Below, piece by piece: positions 1-10,783 of a stretch of 64,000 bases of DNA (position 1 is its first letter; every line of letters starts with the position of its first letter). This DNA is from Agapetus fuscipes (Eukaryota > Arthropoda > Insecta > Trichoptera > Glossosomatidae), in assembly GCA_951799405.1 (NCBI GenBank), contig OX637336.1, positions 19,883,479 through 19,947,478 on the forward strand, read 5' to 3'. The translations under genes were made by a program, and so were the position numbers. The notes beneath the pieces were generated by a model that worked only from the letters and a program-made list of their open reading frames with translations, had not been told where the DNA came from and searched no databases.

Positions 1-68
1 AAGGTTACGGTTGATAAAATTGTTGTAAAAGAGGTATATGACTGAAATTATTGTATATAGGTCCACTT

Positions 69-302
69 AGTGCTTGTTTGTCTCATGTCCATCAGAGGTA
101 ATTTCACACAAGCAATATTTGTATGTGTACTGGACCAATGTGTCTTATGAAAACTGGACGTTGATTTTTTTTTTTTTTAAACAACTCTTACATCGTGTTT
201 TATGTTTTTTTCTTAGTTCAGATTGTGTAGAATGTGATTTTCAAGACAATTTCTTTGAAAGGTCATATTTTAATCAAATAATAGAGAAGCCAAAAAAGCA
301 CT
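69..302 (+). mobile_element. MITE family D (AGTGCTTGTTTG ends)
   Basis: Non-coding element of about 235 bases with inverted ends AGTGCTTGTTTG / CAAAAAAGCACT. Other copies in the window are at 7311-7985 (interrupted), 9926-10085 (partial), 10784-11022, 15086-15322 and 21925-22135. It lies just downstream of the serpin stop codon. Confidence 0.7.
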
Positions 303-401
303 GGGGGGAGGTATTGTAAAAGAGGTCTATGACTGCAATAAATTGTTGTCTCTAATAAAAGTGGTTGAGGAATGCTTCCTTGTAGTTTTTTTGTGAGATT
401 T

Positions 402-568
402 CTAGGTGTAGCTAGGCACTGGTTTGTAGACTGTTCCACTAAACAGAATAAACTTTGTTTCTTCGTCTCTGATCATGAAAAAGAATGGTTCGTCTGCCCT
501 GAACACGGGTCTTATGCCACCCTTCTTTATCAAGGCTATTGTAGCTGCGGCTCCCTCAGTGCCTGTCT
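402..568 (-). CDS. Serpin exon 8: reactive-centre loop and C terminus
   Basis: Starts at the acceptor TTACAG and reads ETGTEGAAATIALIKKGG, then IRPVFRADEPFFFMIRDE, and ends KPVPSYT with TAG at 404-402. I chose the first of two possible AG acceptors because it keeps the usual spacing between the HK of strand 5A and the GTE of the hinge. The 69-302 MITE lies directly downstream. Confidence 0.92.
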
Positions 569-3500
569 CTGTAATGGAAAATAAATTATGTTTAGAGTTG
601 TTAATAAATTATTTTGGATTAGACCGGTCCGTAGTCCAGTGTTAAAGCTTTGGACTCGTAACTGAAAGGTTTTGGGTTTGAATCCAGGCAGAGCATAACA
701 AAATATACCATATACATTTTCAAATATGCTCTTTGCTGGCTTGAAAAATTCATAAACCTTTACCGAAGACCTGTCACCGAAGGTCCATCCAGCTTGTTTG
801 ATAATTAGCGCTTTGTTGCAACGACCAAGCTTATAAAAAGTCCGGTCGATAGCTCAGTTGGTAGCATGCTTACATTTCATGCTGAGAGCAAGGGTTGGAT
901 CCCTACTGAGGGTGTCAGAAATGATTTCCCGTTTCGGTGTCTGTTTCAAACTCAAAATAAATACTAGCAAGGTGCACTCAGGCTTTATAAGAAATGAGAA
1001 TCAACCCCTTTCGGGAGCTGGGGAACCTCCACTTCAACTGAAGGCCAGCCCCCTTACCCATAAAAATAAATATCTCTTGAATCGCCGCATTTGGGGATAA
1101 TGCAGGCAAGTAGTTACACTTTATGTGTAGCTTTTAATCAGCCATTTTGGAATAATTACACTACATATGTAGATAACAATGTAGTCTGTGGACCAAAAAC
1201 TACTGCATAGTTTTAAATATCATCAAAATTACCTGTAATATCCATGTCAACTTTGTGTACAACTTCATCCACGTACAATCCTGGGTTCCACATGTCCATG
1301 TTTGTCTGTCTCCTAAACCTTGTTACATACTCCACATCTCTCTTCACTCCCTTGCTCAAAATCCTCCTTCCAATCTTATCGCCCAATCGTTTATAAACGA
1401 CCTGCACTTGCTTTCCGTCTATCATCTCGTTAGCCGTACAATTCGCACTCTTAACGCTCCGCGACTGGAAAACTTCCGAGCAATTGTGCTCATTTCTATT
1501 CTCTTCCCCAAATCTAGAAAATATAAACTTCTCTTCGTCTTCTTCCTCAATCTGTTCAGTGTATTTTTCGCTTACGGGAGGCGGCATGCTCATCTGATTT
1601 CTTTCGTTCGGAGACAGCAAAGCTAGATTGGAATGAGCGCTTGAAAATACAGATTGGACCCCCAAATCTTGCAGCGCAGATTTTAGGTTGTAGCTTGAAG
1701 ACAGTTTCATTTTGGGAAAGGCAACTATGGTTGATTGAGTGCGGGCATTTCTTATGAGGGAGTCCAGGATCTCTGGAGACATTTCAGACATAATTTGTTT
1801 TAGATTCTTTCTTGTTGCGTCCAATGGTTTTATCGCATACAAAAACGTATTGTTTCCCTTGTATGGTAGTCCGAGTAATACACATTCTGAAATCAGAAAA
1901 CATTAAAGATTTTAAATTATGATTACGGTCGTTAGACATTTTTTGGAATGAAAAAAAAAACCGATGTTACTGACCGTGGAAAGAGAAGAAGATTTTCTCT
2001 ACGTTTCGTCAGAGTCATATCCGACGTCTTCAGGAGGCGTGTGTCTTTACAAGGAAGAAACACAAACTGTTGAATTATTGTTGTTTGCTCGAGGTCGAAG
2101 GTTGTGGGTACATTTATTGACCTTTGGTGATGCATTCATAGATGTCGCAATAGCTCCACTTGTACAGAAGGACGATATTATGTCATCTTATTAAACCGTC
2201 CGATTAATGAAAGGGTGGATCATAGAAGTTAGTACTGGCTTCCATATGCATTAATTGGACGGTTTCACAAGATGACATAATATCGTCCTTCTGTACAGGT
2301 AGAGCTATTGGGACATCTATGAATGCATCACCGAAGGTCAATAAATGTACCTACAACCTTTGACCTCGAGCAAACAACAATAATTTAACAGTTTGTGTTT
2401 CTTCCTTGTAGAAGACACACGCCTCCTGAAGACGTCGGATATGACTCTGACGAAACGTAGAGAAAATAATTCTTTTTTTTCCACGGTCAGTAGCATCCGG
2501 TTTTTTTTCATTCCAAAAAATCAGAAAACATATTCGTTTGAATGCATACTTATGCAAAAATAAATCCACCATAATGCACTCTAGGAGCTGCCAAGTGACA
2601 AAAATTGAGATGGCGTTCTAGATAGAAATGTTGGTAGTCTCATGAATAGAAAAGAAAATAAATGTAACAGTGTAAGTCTAGGCGCACACTGGACAATAGG
2701 CGACAGCGACAGCTTGACGTCTATAGTCGCAGTGACAGGCTGCGGCCGGCAGTTTTCATATATTCTGTCCAAAGCTCCGCACACTGGGCATCAGAGTCGC
2801 TGAGTCGCAGCGACAGGCTGCGGCCGACAGTTTTCATATATTTTGTTCAAAGCTCCGCACACTTGGCGTCAAGAGTTGCCGAGTCGCGGCGACAAGTCGT
2901 CCAGTTTATGATGGCCGTAAGGGTTTGTGTATTGACATTGTGAAGATACATTTTAAATAAATAATGTAAAAATAAAGTTTTTCAATCATTATCAAGAGAA
3001 CAACTTGTTTAAGTTGTTGTCTTGATAATGGTGGAAGTCCTCCATTAACGGTTCATCGAATATCCAAAGTTGTAAACATGTCAAACGACTGTAATTTAAG
3101 TTTACATTCATAACATTCTTACCATGTTCTCGGGAAAGATGATATGGAAAGAATCCTTCATTAAACATCATGTCCACAGAGACAGTCTGACTGGGATAGC
3201 GCTTATCAAGAATAAATGGTTCCCTGGAATTAAACATCAATATTATGATCAATTGTCCGGTCGATAACTCAATTAGTAGAGTGCTTGAATTCCATGCCAA
3301 GAGCTCCGGTTCGAATCCCACCGAGGGTGTCAGAAATGATTTCCAGTCTCGGTGCTTATTTCAAGCCCAAATAATATACGGACAAGGTTTACTCAGCCTT
3401 CATAAGAAGTGAGTACCAGCTCGAGAACCTCAGGAACTAGGGAACCCTCACTTTCTACTGAAGTGGGTGTATTTTTACAGGTAAGGCGGGACCCCTTACC

Positions 3501-6500
3501 AATAAAATAATAAATAGGTTCACTCACCACATGCGACCCCTTCGGGGAGAACGCGGCACAAAGTTACACTATATGTAGCGTTAGTTGCATTTGTGCGCAG
3601 AATTTCATCTGAGACAGACACTTTTTTTTTTTTTGTGCACAACAGGTTTCCCTTATTACAGTGCACCCTCACACAGTCATTAACAAGCTGGGAGGAACTT
3701 TTTAACTAGATCTTTGAAAGATTCTTAGCATGCTTTCTGCTTCATTGATATTTTCCGTTAACTTGTGAGGAAGAGAATTTCATTGCAAATATTTGTTTAC
3801 TTACAAATATTACAATGTACATACTTATGTGTATTACAAAGATATAAAATTGTATTACCTCTTGGTCGCTTCAACCAGAAATAATTTCTCCCATTCACTC
3901 TGAAAGTAGAGCGCGCTGGCAATGATAAGTCTGGTCTGCGCAGTTGGAGGAGATTGTAGCATGTTTGGGATTTTCCCATTAGTCAAGTGTGAGACCCAAC
4001 TGAAAATTAAATTGAACAAAATATTAGATTTAACTTGGAATTACGTTCATTGGACATTTTTACAATTATTATAACTAGAGGATGTTCAGTTTATAATCAG
4101 TAGTCGTGCAGAGAGGGTGTCTCTTGAAGACGTTAGCTAGGTCACTAACAAAACATTGAGAATAATGTTAGTTTTCTTATAATGGTTCATCCCTATCTGA
4201 ACAAATTATCTAATCAAGATCATAAATTCAGACGCCTGCTGCTTCGCCTTTGTTATTACCTAATTGTACTTCTTTGTCGTAACTCATCCGTCTCATTTCT
4301 CTGTGGTGTTTGTCTTGTCATTTTTACAACAGAGTCCTCTTGCAAATGGCGTAAGCAAGTCAAAAGTACTCGACGTGAAATACATAAATACTCAATATGT
4401 GAAAATAAAACTCGTTTTTTTCATTTTTATACTTAAATCGAGATCTTCTCTCTCTGTTAGCACTCATAGCAGTGAGAAATCATTATCATGCAAATATTTC
4501 AGTTTCCTGGCTTTGAAACATTTGAAAATACACAGGGATCAGAACTGTGGAGAAACTGTTTTGCAATGCCCAAGACAGAGTGGTTGTTAACCTTGGATAA
4601 GATGGGAGACCTGTCTTTAGTGGAGTGGTTAAGGCTACGGACTCGTATACCGAAGGTTGTGAGTTTGATTCCCAGCAGAGCACAAAAAATGTCCATTTAT
4701 ATTTTCAAATATGTAATTCGCTGGGTTGAAAACATCATATTCCTTTAAAAAAAACATCCATTCATCCAGGCTTACAGCAAATAGGTCTTGCTTGACACTT
4801 TGCAGCGAAGACCAAGCTCCCAGAGGGCTCTTGAGGTGTGATTCACATGAGCCAACATAGAGCCAACCCGTTGACTAGAATGAATATATTTACCCGTTTA
4901 CAACTCCTGTAGCTTCAACGCCATTGCTTCTGAAGTCCACATGGGCAATCAGTGTTTTGTAAATTGTCCTCACAAAGTCAGAGTACTGTTCCCTCACAGG
5001 ACAGTCATTCTGAAGGAAGATGGCGCTACCGTAAGTTACATTAGGAGTTGGCTCTCTGTATATGGACGCATAGTCTCTCTTGCTCGTTATTTTATCCAGT
5101 AGAGATCCAAACTCAGTGTGCACACTCCTACTACCTGCATGATCTGGAATAATTTGTAGATAAATTAGAAAAAAAACATTAAAGACTTTGTCAAACAGGA
5201 AGCATTCTTAGCGCGCATCAAGGCGCTGTAACGTCAGTGTTTAGCATCCCCCTTTGTTGTATTGTACTGAATATGTCTAAGCCGGTCAAATACAAAGCAA
5301 TCACGCCTGGATTAAGACCACTGGGGGCCCTGGTACGGAGAAAGTCAGGATACCCCCAACTCACCTAATCCCCCCCCCCCCCAAACAGAACATGTCTCCC
5401 TCTCACAATAAAAATATATATTTGGCTCACAATAAAAATATTTATTGTAAACCAAAACGATTACTGATGGTTTTTTAAGTTTATTTTAGGGAAACCTGTT
5501 CGGAAGGTCTATAGCACTTGTTGGAGGGAACTTTGCCTTATCCTTTTTGTAAAAAAATATGTTGAAATATTTTTCCATACAATTTCAAACAAGTCGTCAT
5601 GGGCTTCTTTGGTCTCCCAGAGGCCCCTTTTGATTTAGACTCCAAAAACTCAAAAGTAAATATTTTATTTTACTAATTTCTAAAAAGTTTTTGGGGGCCA
5701 CTTGGTCGTGGATGCCTTAAAAACCAGAGCTCCGGAACAAATGTATGTCAAAATATTCTTTAAAGTAAGTATATTTTTCTAAAATGTCTTGGAGGCCCCC
5801 TAGGATGCGGGAGCCCTGGGCTGGAAGTCTCATCACCACGGTAATTCTTACCTACCAAATATCGGTAATATTTGTATGACTTCTAGACTTCCAGCCCTAG
5901 TTCGCTCGCACTGCTCAAACCACCCTTAATCCGGGCCTGAAAACAAATGTTTTGAATCAAGAATGCTTCTTGTTTGACACATAGCCTTAACATTTATTTG
6001 ATAAATATTCTGACAGTTAATGACATTTGTTTACCGTTGAAGAATCCTAATGCTGCTGCAAGTTCGTCAAAGGTTTGTCCAACACTTCCTAAAAGTAAGA
6101 GAGTAAGGGCTCCTGCAATAAGAAAGAAACATAATATTAATTATTTTATCGCACATATCCTACATCTCATCAATTTGTCATCATAAAAATGGCTTCTTTG
6201 CTTTTGGGTGTCAAAATTTCTCAAAACTAGACGTCAACTCAATACTTTCAACAGACACTTCTGTGGTACATTTTAAATGTTAGTTGGTATGAGGTTGACC
6301 ATCTAATCTAATCTAATCTAAGCTGCAAAGATATATATCATTTAAGATTTATATTAAATGCATTCCCACAAGCAGATATGTATAATTTCACGCTAACACA
6401 TACCGCATGTGGACCTACAATATAAAAACCCAATCTCAAATGAACATAAGCCTTGCAACTCTTGCCGTCCTTCCCTGAAACAGGGGTGACATTGGCAAAG

Positions 6501-8685
6501 TGAACCAATTTTTTTACAGCTTGGGTGGTCAGCCGCATAACAACCTATAAGTCAAGGAACAATCTCACCATCCAAACTGTAAAAAAATGATCAACTCTGC
6601 CAATGTCACCACTGTTTCAGGGAAGGTCGGCAAAAGTTACAGGGGATATGTTCATTTGAATCTTGGATTTAAATTTGAAAGTACTCATGGAGCATTTGTA
6701 AGTGTGAACGTCTTGGATGAGGATGAACTGAGTGGACTTGAGTTCATCCTCAGTCGTCGTGGAGAGAGGGCGTCTCCTGAAGATGTTGGTTATGTCAAGA
6801 ATGGTGTAAGTTCTCCCATAACGATTAATCTAATATCCTGTAACGCTGTCGCCATTCCGCTAGGGGTGGCTAGGGAGCCATCCAAAAAGTTTAATCACCT
6901 AACTGTGTCGATATTATAATGGTAAAAAGAGTGAGTATTTGTTTGTAAATGCATTGCAAGCATTAACTTTTAATATACTTTTTGTTTACCTGCAATGCTC
7001 AGCGGAGACATGACTACATTGCTGCCTTCTGGACTATTTTTCATCAGCACGCTGTTGAGTCGGAGACCAAATCTGTTCAGCCCATTGGCAATCCTGTTCT
7101 CCTTGTAGCGGCTGTCTATGGGAATGCTGTTCACGTTTAGGTTAGAGCCTTCTCCCAAAGAAAATCCCTCTAATCCATCGTTAACATAGCGATCCCTGGA
7201 ACACGCATGTGTCTCATGTTAGAAGCTTAAAATATAGGAAAGTATCAGAAACTGTTATGGAATGGGATGACCATTTTAAGGCATGTGATGAGGATGACAG
7301 ATTGTCCTCTTAGTGCTTGTTTGTCCTATGTCCATCTGAGGTAATTTCATGTGAGAAATGTTTGTATGTGTACTGGACCAAGGTGTATTATAAAAACTGA
7401 AACGCAACTAAGCTACACATATAGTGTTACTTCTTGCCTGCGTTTCCCTGAAGGGGTCGCATGTGGCGCTTCAGGATCTATTTATTTTTACAGGTAAAGG
7501 GGCCGGCCTCACACCAACCACTTTCAGTTGAGGGTTTTTCAGTTGGGGGTTTCCCAGCTCCCGGGGGGGCTGGTTCTCATTTCTTGTGAAGGCTGTGTAA
7601 GCCTTTGAGATCGAACCCTTGCTCTCGGCATGGAATGCAAGCATTCTACCAATTGATCTATCGACCTTTTTACGAGCTTGGTCGTCGTCGCTACAAAGCG
7701 CCAATTCTCAAGCAAGACCCAGTTGCTGTAAGGCTGGATGGACCTTTGGTGACCGGTCATTGGTAAAGGCTTTATGAATTTTTCAACCTAGCGAAGAGCA
7801 AATTTTAAAATATAAAATGGTATATTTTTTGTGCTCCGCCGGGAATCGAACCCACAACCTTCCTATTCAGAGTCCGAAGTGTTACCACTGAACTACGGAC
7901 CGGTCGAGCTTAAAAATATTTAAAGCAACTCTCACATCATCGTGTTTTCTTTATTTCTTTCTTAGCTCAGATTGTGTAGAATGTCCGTATTCCATGGAGG
8001 GCTAGATGTACCAACGAGTTCATTTATTGTGATCATCACAGTTTCATCATTTCACTTTTACACTGAAGAAGCCCATCGTAGACATGGGGGAAACATCCAA
8101 AAGCTCCAGCTCCCACAGACCACGGCAACAGATCCCGGAAAACAATTCTCCAGCATCATCAGCCAGCGTTGTAAGCCAGCCGTGTAAGCCTACAACACTT
8201 ATTCGATAGTTGACTTGTTAGATGGTAAATGACTTGGTAAAGTGGTAAAAAATGGTAGGACAGCCAGGCAGAAGTAATTTGTATGATGAGATGTACAGCA
8301 CCCTGAGTACGAGTTGCAAGACTTGAGTAAAGCAAAGTTTACGGAAAGTATAAAAGAGTGGTTTTCCCCAAAATCTGCTGTTTTTGTTTGTTTGAACTTG
8401 ATTTTCTTCATCACTGTAACTCTATTGCTATGACCATAAAGTGTAAGAAACAAAAACGGCAGATTTTGGGGAAAATCACTCTTTAATACTTTCCATAAAT
8501 TTTACTTAACTCAAGTTTTGCAACTCGTACTAAGGGTACAGGAAACATAAGAGATGTAGAAACACTCACTGGTAGTTTTCCCTCGGTGACTCATTCTCAC
8601 TGAAGATAATCTGTCCCAGAGCCAGATCAGATGAAAGCAAGAATATGAATATGGATGATGCCAACATCAATTTAAGTGACACCAT
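402..8685 (-). CDS. Secreted inhibitory-type serpin, complete, 8 coding exons
   Basis: A serine protease inhibitor of 570 residues, read from exons 8570-8685, 6990-7195, 6035-6112, 4894-5143, 3859-3999, 3123-3223, 1233-1886 and 402-568; all junctions are GT-AG and in phase. A hydrophobic signal peptide (about residues 1-24) predicts secretion, probably into haemolymph. Serpin landmarks in order: VVMSPLSIAG, WVSHLTNGKI, LIIASALYFQSEWE, LPYKGN, FPKMKL, DEVVHKVDMDI, hinge TGTEGAAAT (517-525), and the C-terminal FRADEPFFFMIRD segment. The intact small-residue hinge indicates an inhibitor. By counting from both ends P1 falls at or next to the KKGG stretch (about 531-534). It is longer than the usual 380-420 residues because of an acidic/basic insertion of about 105 residues (393-497) between helix I and strand 5A. 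Long-insert insect serpins such as Drosophila Spn28Dc are the nearest type I can suggest; that assignment is inference. Confidence 0.93.
622..1132 (+). repeat. Composite SINE-A/SINE-B
   Basis: SINE-A head (GACCGGTCCGTAGTCCAGTG) and body, then the junction AAGCTTATAAAAAGTCCGGT into SINE-B (GATAGCTCAGTTGG), body, and tail ending TATGTGTAGCTTTT. Lies in the last serpin intron. Confidence 0.85.
1233..1886 (-). CDS. Serpin exon 7, carrying the large loop insertion
   Basis: Encodes LPYKGNNTFLYAIKPLD, FPKMKLSSSYNL and LGVQSVFSS, then an insertion of about 105 residues containing an EEEDEE acidic run, two NCS/NCT sequons, and basic pairs (GRRILSKGVKRD, RFRRQ), before returning to the family at GLYVDEVVHKVDMDI. 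Splice to exon 8 leaves a G. Confidence 0.9.
1939..2520. mobile_element. Long foldback element, 271-bp arms
   Basis: Arms 1939-2209 and 2249-2520 are near-perfect inverted copies around a 39-base loop. It lies in the serpin intron between exons 6 and 7, 53 bases from exon 7. No protein is encoded. Long foldbacks are usually non-autonomous DNA elements. Confidence 0.88.
2726..2900. repeat. Tandem repeat, unit about 78 bp
   Basis: Two full units and part of a third, starting at 2726, 2804 and 2883, each with GTCGCAGyGACAGGCTGCGG and a shared TTTTCATATATT stretch. GC-rich against an AT-rich background. Confidence 0.7.
3123..3223 (-). CDS. Serpin exon 6
   Basis: A 101-base exon encoding EPFILDKRYPSQTVSVDMMF, matching the serpin strand 4C/3C region where most members have a P-F/V-x-V-x-M-M pattern. 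GTAAGA donor. Confidence 0.88.
3254..3592 (+). repeat. SINE-B copy
   Basis: tRNA-like head with A-box region GATAACTCAATTAGTAGAG and B-box GGTTCGAATCC, then the family body and tail. Intronic in the serpin. Confidence 0.82.
3859..3999 (-). CDS. Serpin exon 5
   Basis: Encodes the highly conserved WVSHLTNGKIPNML and LIIASALYFQSEWEKLF segments, covering strand 3A and the breach region. CAG acceptor, GTAATA donor. Confidence 0.92.
4610..4850 (+). repeat. SINE-A copy with LINE-type tail, diverged
   Basis: Diverged tRNA-like head (TAGTGGAGTGGTTAAGGCTA, GAGTTTGATTCCC), body, and tail CAGAGGGCTCTTGAGGTGTG. Serpin intron. Confidence 0.75.
4894..5143 (-). CDS. Serpin exon 4
   Basis: Encodes residues 134-216, with the serpin strand 2A/helix E-F region (VTYGSAIFLQNDCPVREQYS). 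Ends AAC-GG before GTAAAT; the next exon supplies T. Confidence 0.9.
5302..5939. mobile_element. Degenerate hAT-like element
   Basis: Ends CACGCCTGGATTAAG and (reverse complement) CAGGCCCGGATTAAG match at 13 of 15 bases; flanks AAAGCAAT and AAAACAAA could be a decayed 8-bp target duplication. No transposase is readable. A short derivative of another MITE is nested at 5818-5897. Confidence 0.5.
5818..5897. mobile_element. Deleted copy of the GGGCTGGAAGTC MITE
   Basis: Shares GGGCTGGAAGTCTCATCACC and its inverted end with the full element at 45538-45706 but has lost most of one arm. Confidence 0.7.
6035..6112 (-). CDS. Serpin exon 3 (short)
   Basis: A 78-base exon encoding GALTLLLLGSVGQTFDEL and LGFFN, the serpin helix B-C region. 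Found by splice and phase continuity because it is too short to stand out as an ORF. Confidence 0.88.
6301..6562 (-). repeat. RTE-type LINE 3'-end copy
   Basis: About 260 bases matching the 3' end of the RTE element at 31645-32912, ending in an (AATCT)n tail on the plus strand. A second, opposite copy follows at 6577-6712, making an inverted pair. Confidence 0.8.
6577..6712 (+). repeat. RTE-type LINE 3'-end copy, partial
   Basis: Carries CAATGTCACCACTGTTTCAG and GGGAAGGTCGGCAAAAGTTA like the other copies; oriented opposite to the neighbour at 6301-6562. Confidence 0.7.
6990..7195 (-). CDS. Serpin exon 2
   Basis: Encodes residues 39-107: an N-terminal extension, then helix A (NGLNRFGLRLNSVLM) and the family signature SNVVMSPLSIA. 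CAG acceptor and GTAAAC donor; the phase closes on both sides. Confidence 0.9.
7311..7985 (+). mobile_element. MITE family D copy split by a SINE
   Basis: The 5' part (7311-7400) and a later internal part (7908-7985) of the MITE flank a complete inserted SINE. The right end of the MITE is missing. Confidence 0.75.
7401..7907 (-). repeat. Composite SINE-A/SINE-B, antisense
   Basis: Reads backwards from the SINE-B tail (AACTAAGCTACACATATAGT) to the SINE-A head (CTACGGACCGGTC). Nested in the family D MITE, so younger than it. Confidence 0.85.
8063..8165 (+). repeat. Repeat with CTGAAGA...GAAAC motif
   Basis: Shares CTGAAGAAGCCCATCGTAGA and the downstream AGCTCCAGCTCCCA block with 38086-38180. 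Family not recognised; motif resembles the core of Penelope-type hammerhead ribozymes. Confidence 0.45.
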
Positions 8686-8696
8686 TTTGAAGAAAC
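8570..8696 (-). CDS. Serpin exon 1: 5'UTR end, start codon, signal peptide
   Basis: The ATG is at 8685-8683, followed by a hydrophobic leader (VSLKLMLASSIFIFLLSS) and a likely cleavage after LALG. Bases 8686-8696 are 5'UTR behind a CAG acceptor, implying a non-coding exon further upstream. The donor GTGAGT leaves two bases of codon 39. Confidence 0.85.
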
Positions 8697-8831
8697 CTGA
8701 AAAATAAAATTATTCATTAATTCAATAATGTAAAATTAGACAAAAAGTTTTTCCTCACGAGTTGATTTACATATTTCCTCGAATGCTATACTTACTAAAG
8801 TCTAAGTATTATATTGTATTATTTTGTTAGG

Positions 8832-9065
8832 TACCTTAAAGATAAAACTGAATAAGTACTTATTGATTCAATGATTTGAGAAATTGTGGATAAAATATTT
8901 TATTGTGTGTAAGGTCTCATTGTAAATAAACTAATTATTATGAGGAAGTGCTCATGAAAACATTCTATACAGGATTTTCACACTCTTTTAGTGTTTTTTC
9001 TCATAGAAAATAGGAAAAAAGGTGCATTTCGCTGTGAAACCGATATAAGCTTAATATGTCATTAA
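8832..9065. mobile_element. MITE family E copy, one end decayed
   Basis: Left end TACCTTAAAGATAAAACTGA; internal sequence matches copies at 12803-13047, 29313-29558 and 56279-56526. About 250 bases, AT-rich. Confidence 0.65.
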
Positions 9066-9634
9066 AACAAAGTGCAAATTCGAACCCCGCCTACGCCATG
9101 TTCTATTGACAATAACTTTGACACTGGTGCTACAGATGCCATTGAGTAATTATTCATTAATTATTTCCTTAACGATTTGTCTATAATATCAGAAAAGTTT
9201 AATTAGATTGTAGTTATTACAATTGTATTAGATACTATTAGATTGGCACTAAGAAATACTTTCAATACTGGTCCATTAGAATATTTATAGGTCATTGATA
9301 TGTAGATAATCTGCTAATCAAACTCTTATTCTAAGAAGGTATTGTGCAACTTTTTTATTAAATATCTAATTCATATATATTGCGTGATGTCAGTACTGGA
9401 GGTCGGTATGACATCATGGGTTTGCCAATCCAATGCTTACAAATAGAATTAGCAACTTTTCTCTCCGCTTATGACCCATCACTTGTCGGATATCCTTGCG
9501 GTTTTACCTATCTACTGTCTACCAATCTTATTAGCTCTGACATCTATGTACCTGCTTGGGAATTCTTATTCTATAAAAAAAAAATGTTAAATCTAAATAC
9601 AAGGATAATTTATTTATAAGGTACACATAATTTA

Positions 9635-9905
9635 AGAGCGCCGTTTTTGTGTGTGTCCCACCTCAAGGGCCCTTTCAAATCACGGATAAGATTTTTTGTA
9701 AAGATGCGTCTTTAGTGCTCCTTTAAAGACACCAACAGTTTCTGCCTTCCTCACATGAGGTGGTACTTAGTCTATTTCACTCCATCGGGCCCGCAAACCG
9801 GAAAGCACGGTCCCCAAAATTAGTGCGTGTCTGACGTGACAGCTGGACTAAGTCAACCACCCCACACTCCGCAGATCTAAGAGTTTGGCGTCTCGAATCT
9901 ATCTG
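9635..9905 (-). repeat. L2/CR1-like LINE 3' end
   Basis: Antisense copy with the tail motif that reads TTGAGGTGGGACACACACAA on the minus strand, shared with 36010-36400 and 40520-40900. Confidence 0.65.
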
Positions 9906-9925
9906 TCCTATACTGTGTTGTTATA

Positions 9926-10085
9926 CCCTCAGTACTTGCTTGTCTTATCTCCAACAGAGGTAATTTCACATGAGCAATGTTTATATGTGTAGGTACTAGA
10001 CCAATGTGTAATATGAATAATTAAAATTGATTTAAAAATATGTATATTTTAAAAACAACTCTCACATTAGGTATCATGTTTTTAC
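9926..10085 (+). mobile_element. MITE family D copy, partial
   Basis: Begins AGTACTTGCTTGTCTTATCT and keeps the TTTCACATGAGCAATGTTTA block; the right end is not recognisable. Confidence 0.6.
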
Positions 10086-10209
10086 ATTTTTTTTCTTTGC
10101 TCAGTTTCTTATTCAGATTAAGTACCTACTTGATCTTTATTTTTTTACACATATTTAAAAAAAATAGATCTGTGAAGAGTAATGCAATTCACCAAACTAT
10201 TTTGCCTGG

Positions 10210-10385
10210 CAAGTTGTCTTAAACGTGCCGCATGTAGACTTGCAATATAAAACCCAATATCAAATGAACATAGGCCCTGAAACTCCTGACGACCTTCCCT
10301 GAAACAGGGGTGACATTGGCAAAGTGAACCATTTTTTTTACAATATGTGTGGTCAGCCTCATACCAACCTATAGGTAAGTCAAGG
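10210..10385 (-). repeat. RTE-type LINE 3'-end copy
   Basis: Antisense copy with CCCTGAAACAGGGGTGACAT and TTGGCAAAGTGAACC; 5' boundary at the shared TTCCTTGACTTA. Confidence 0.75.
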
Positions 10386-10783
10386 AAACATTAACAATAT
10401 TTTCTTTACTAAATGAGTAAGTAAAAACAAAGGCATTTTATTGCAGAACCTACTTAATGAAGACTCATCACATTAGGGTGGTGCTTGATTTGATTAATTT
10501 TTACTTTGTTAGGCCTGGAATGCAGTGACTGCAGTCTGCAGCTGTGCTTAAGATAATATCAGTTTTCCTTTTTCTACCAACACACTGAATTACTGCGGGT
10601 AAAACCTCGCAATGATATCTTTGTTAAGTTTTTTTTATTGATTACAATACATTATGCTGTTGTCAATTTATAATTCTGCTGGTCGTAATTTCCATGCTGT
10701 CATTCTACTAGTATTTTGCAGATTGCTGATGAATACCTACAATATATTTTAAGTATTCATATCAGAAAAATCCTCGCCACGTT

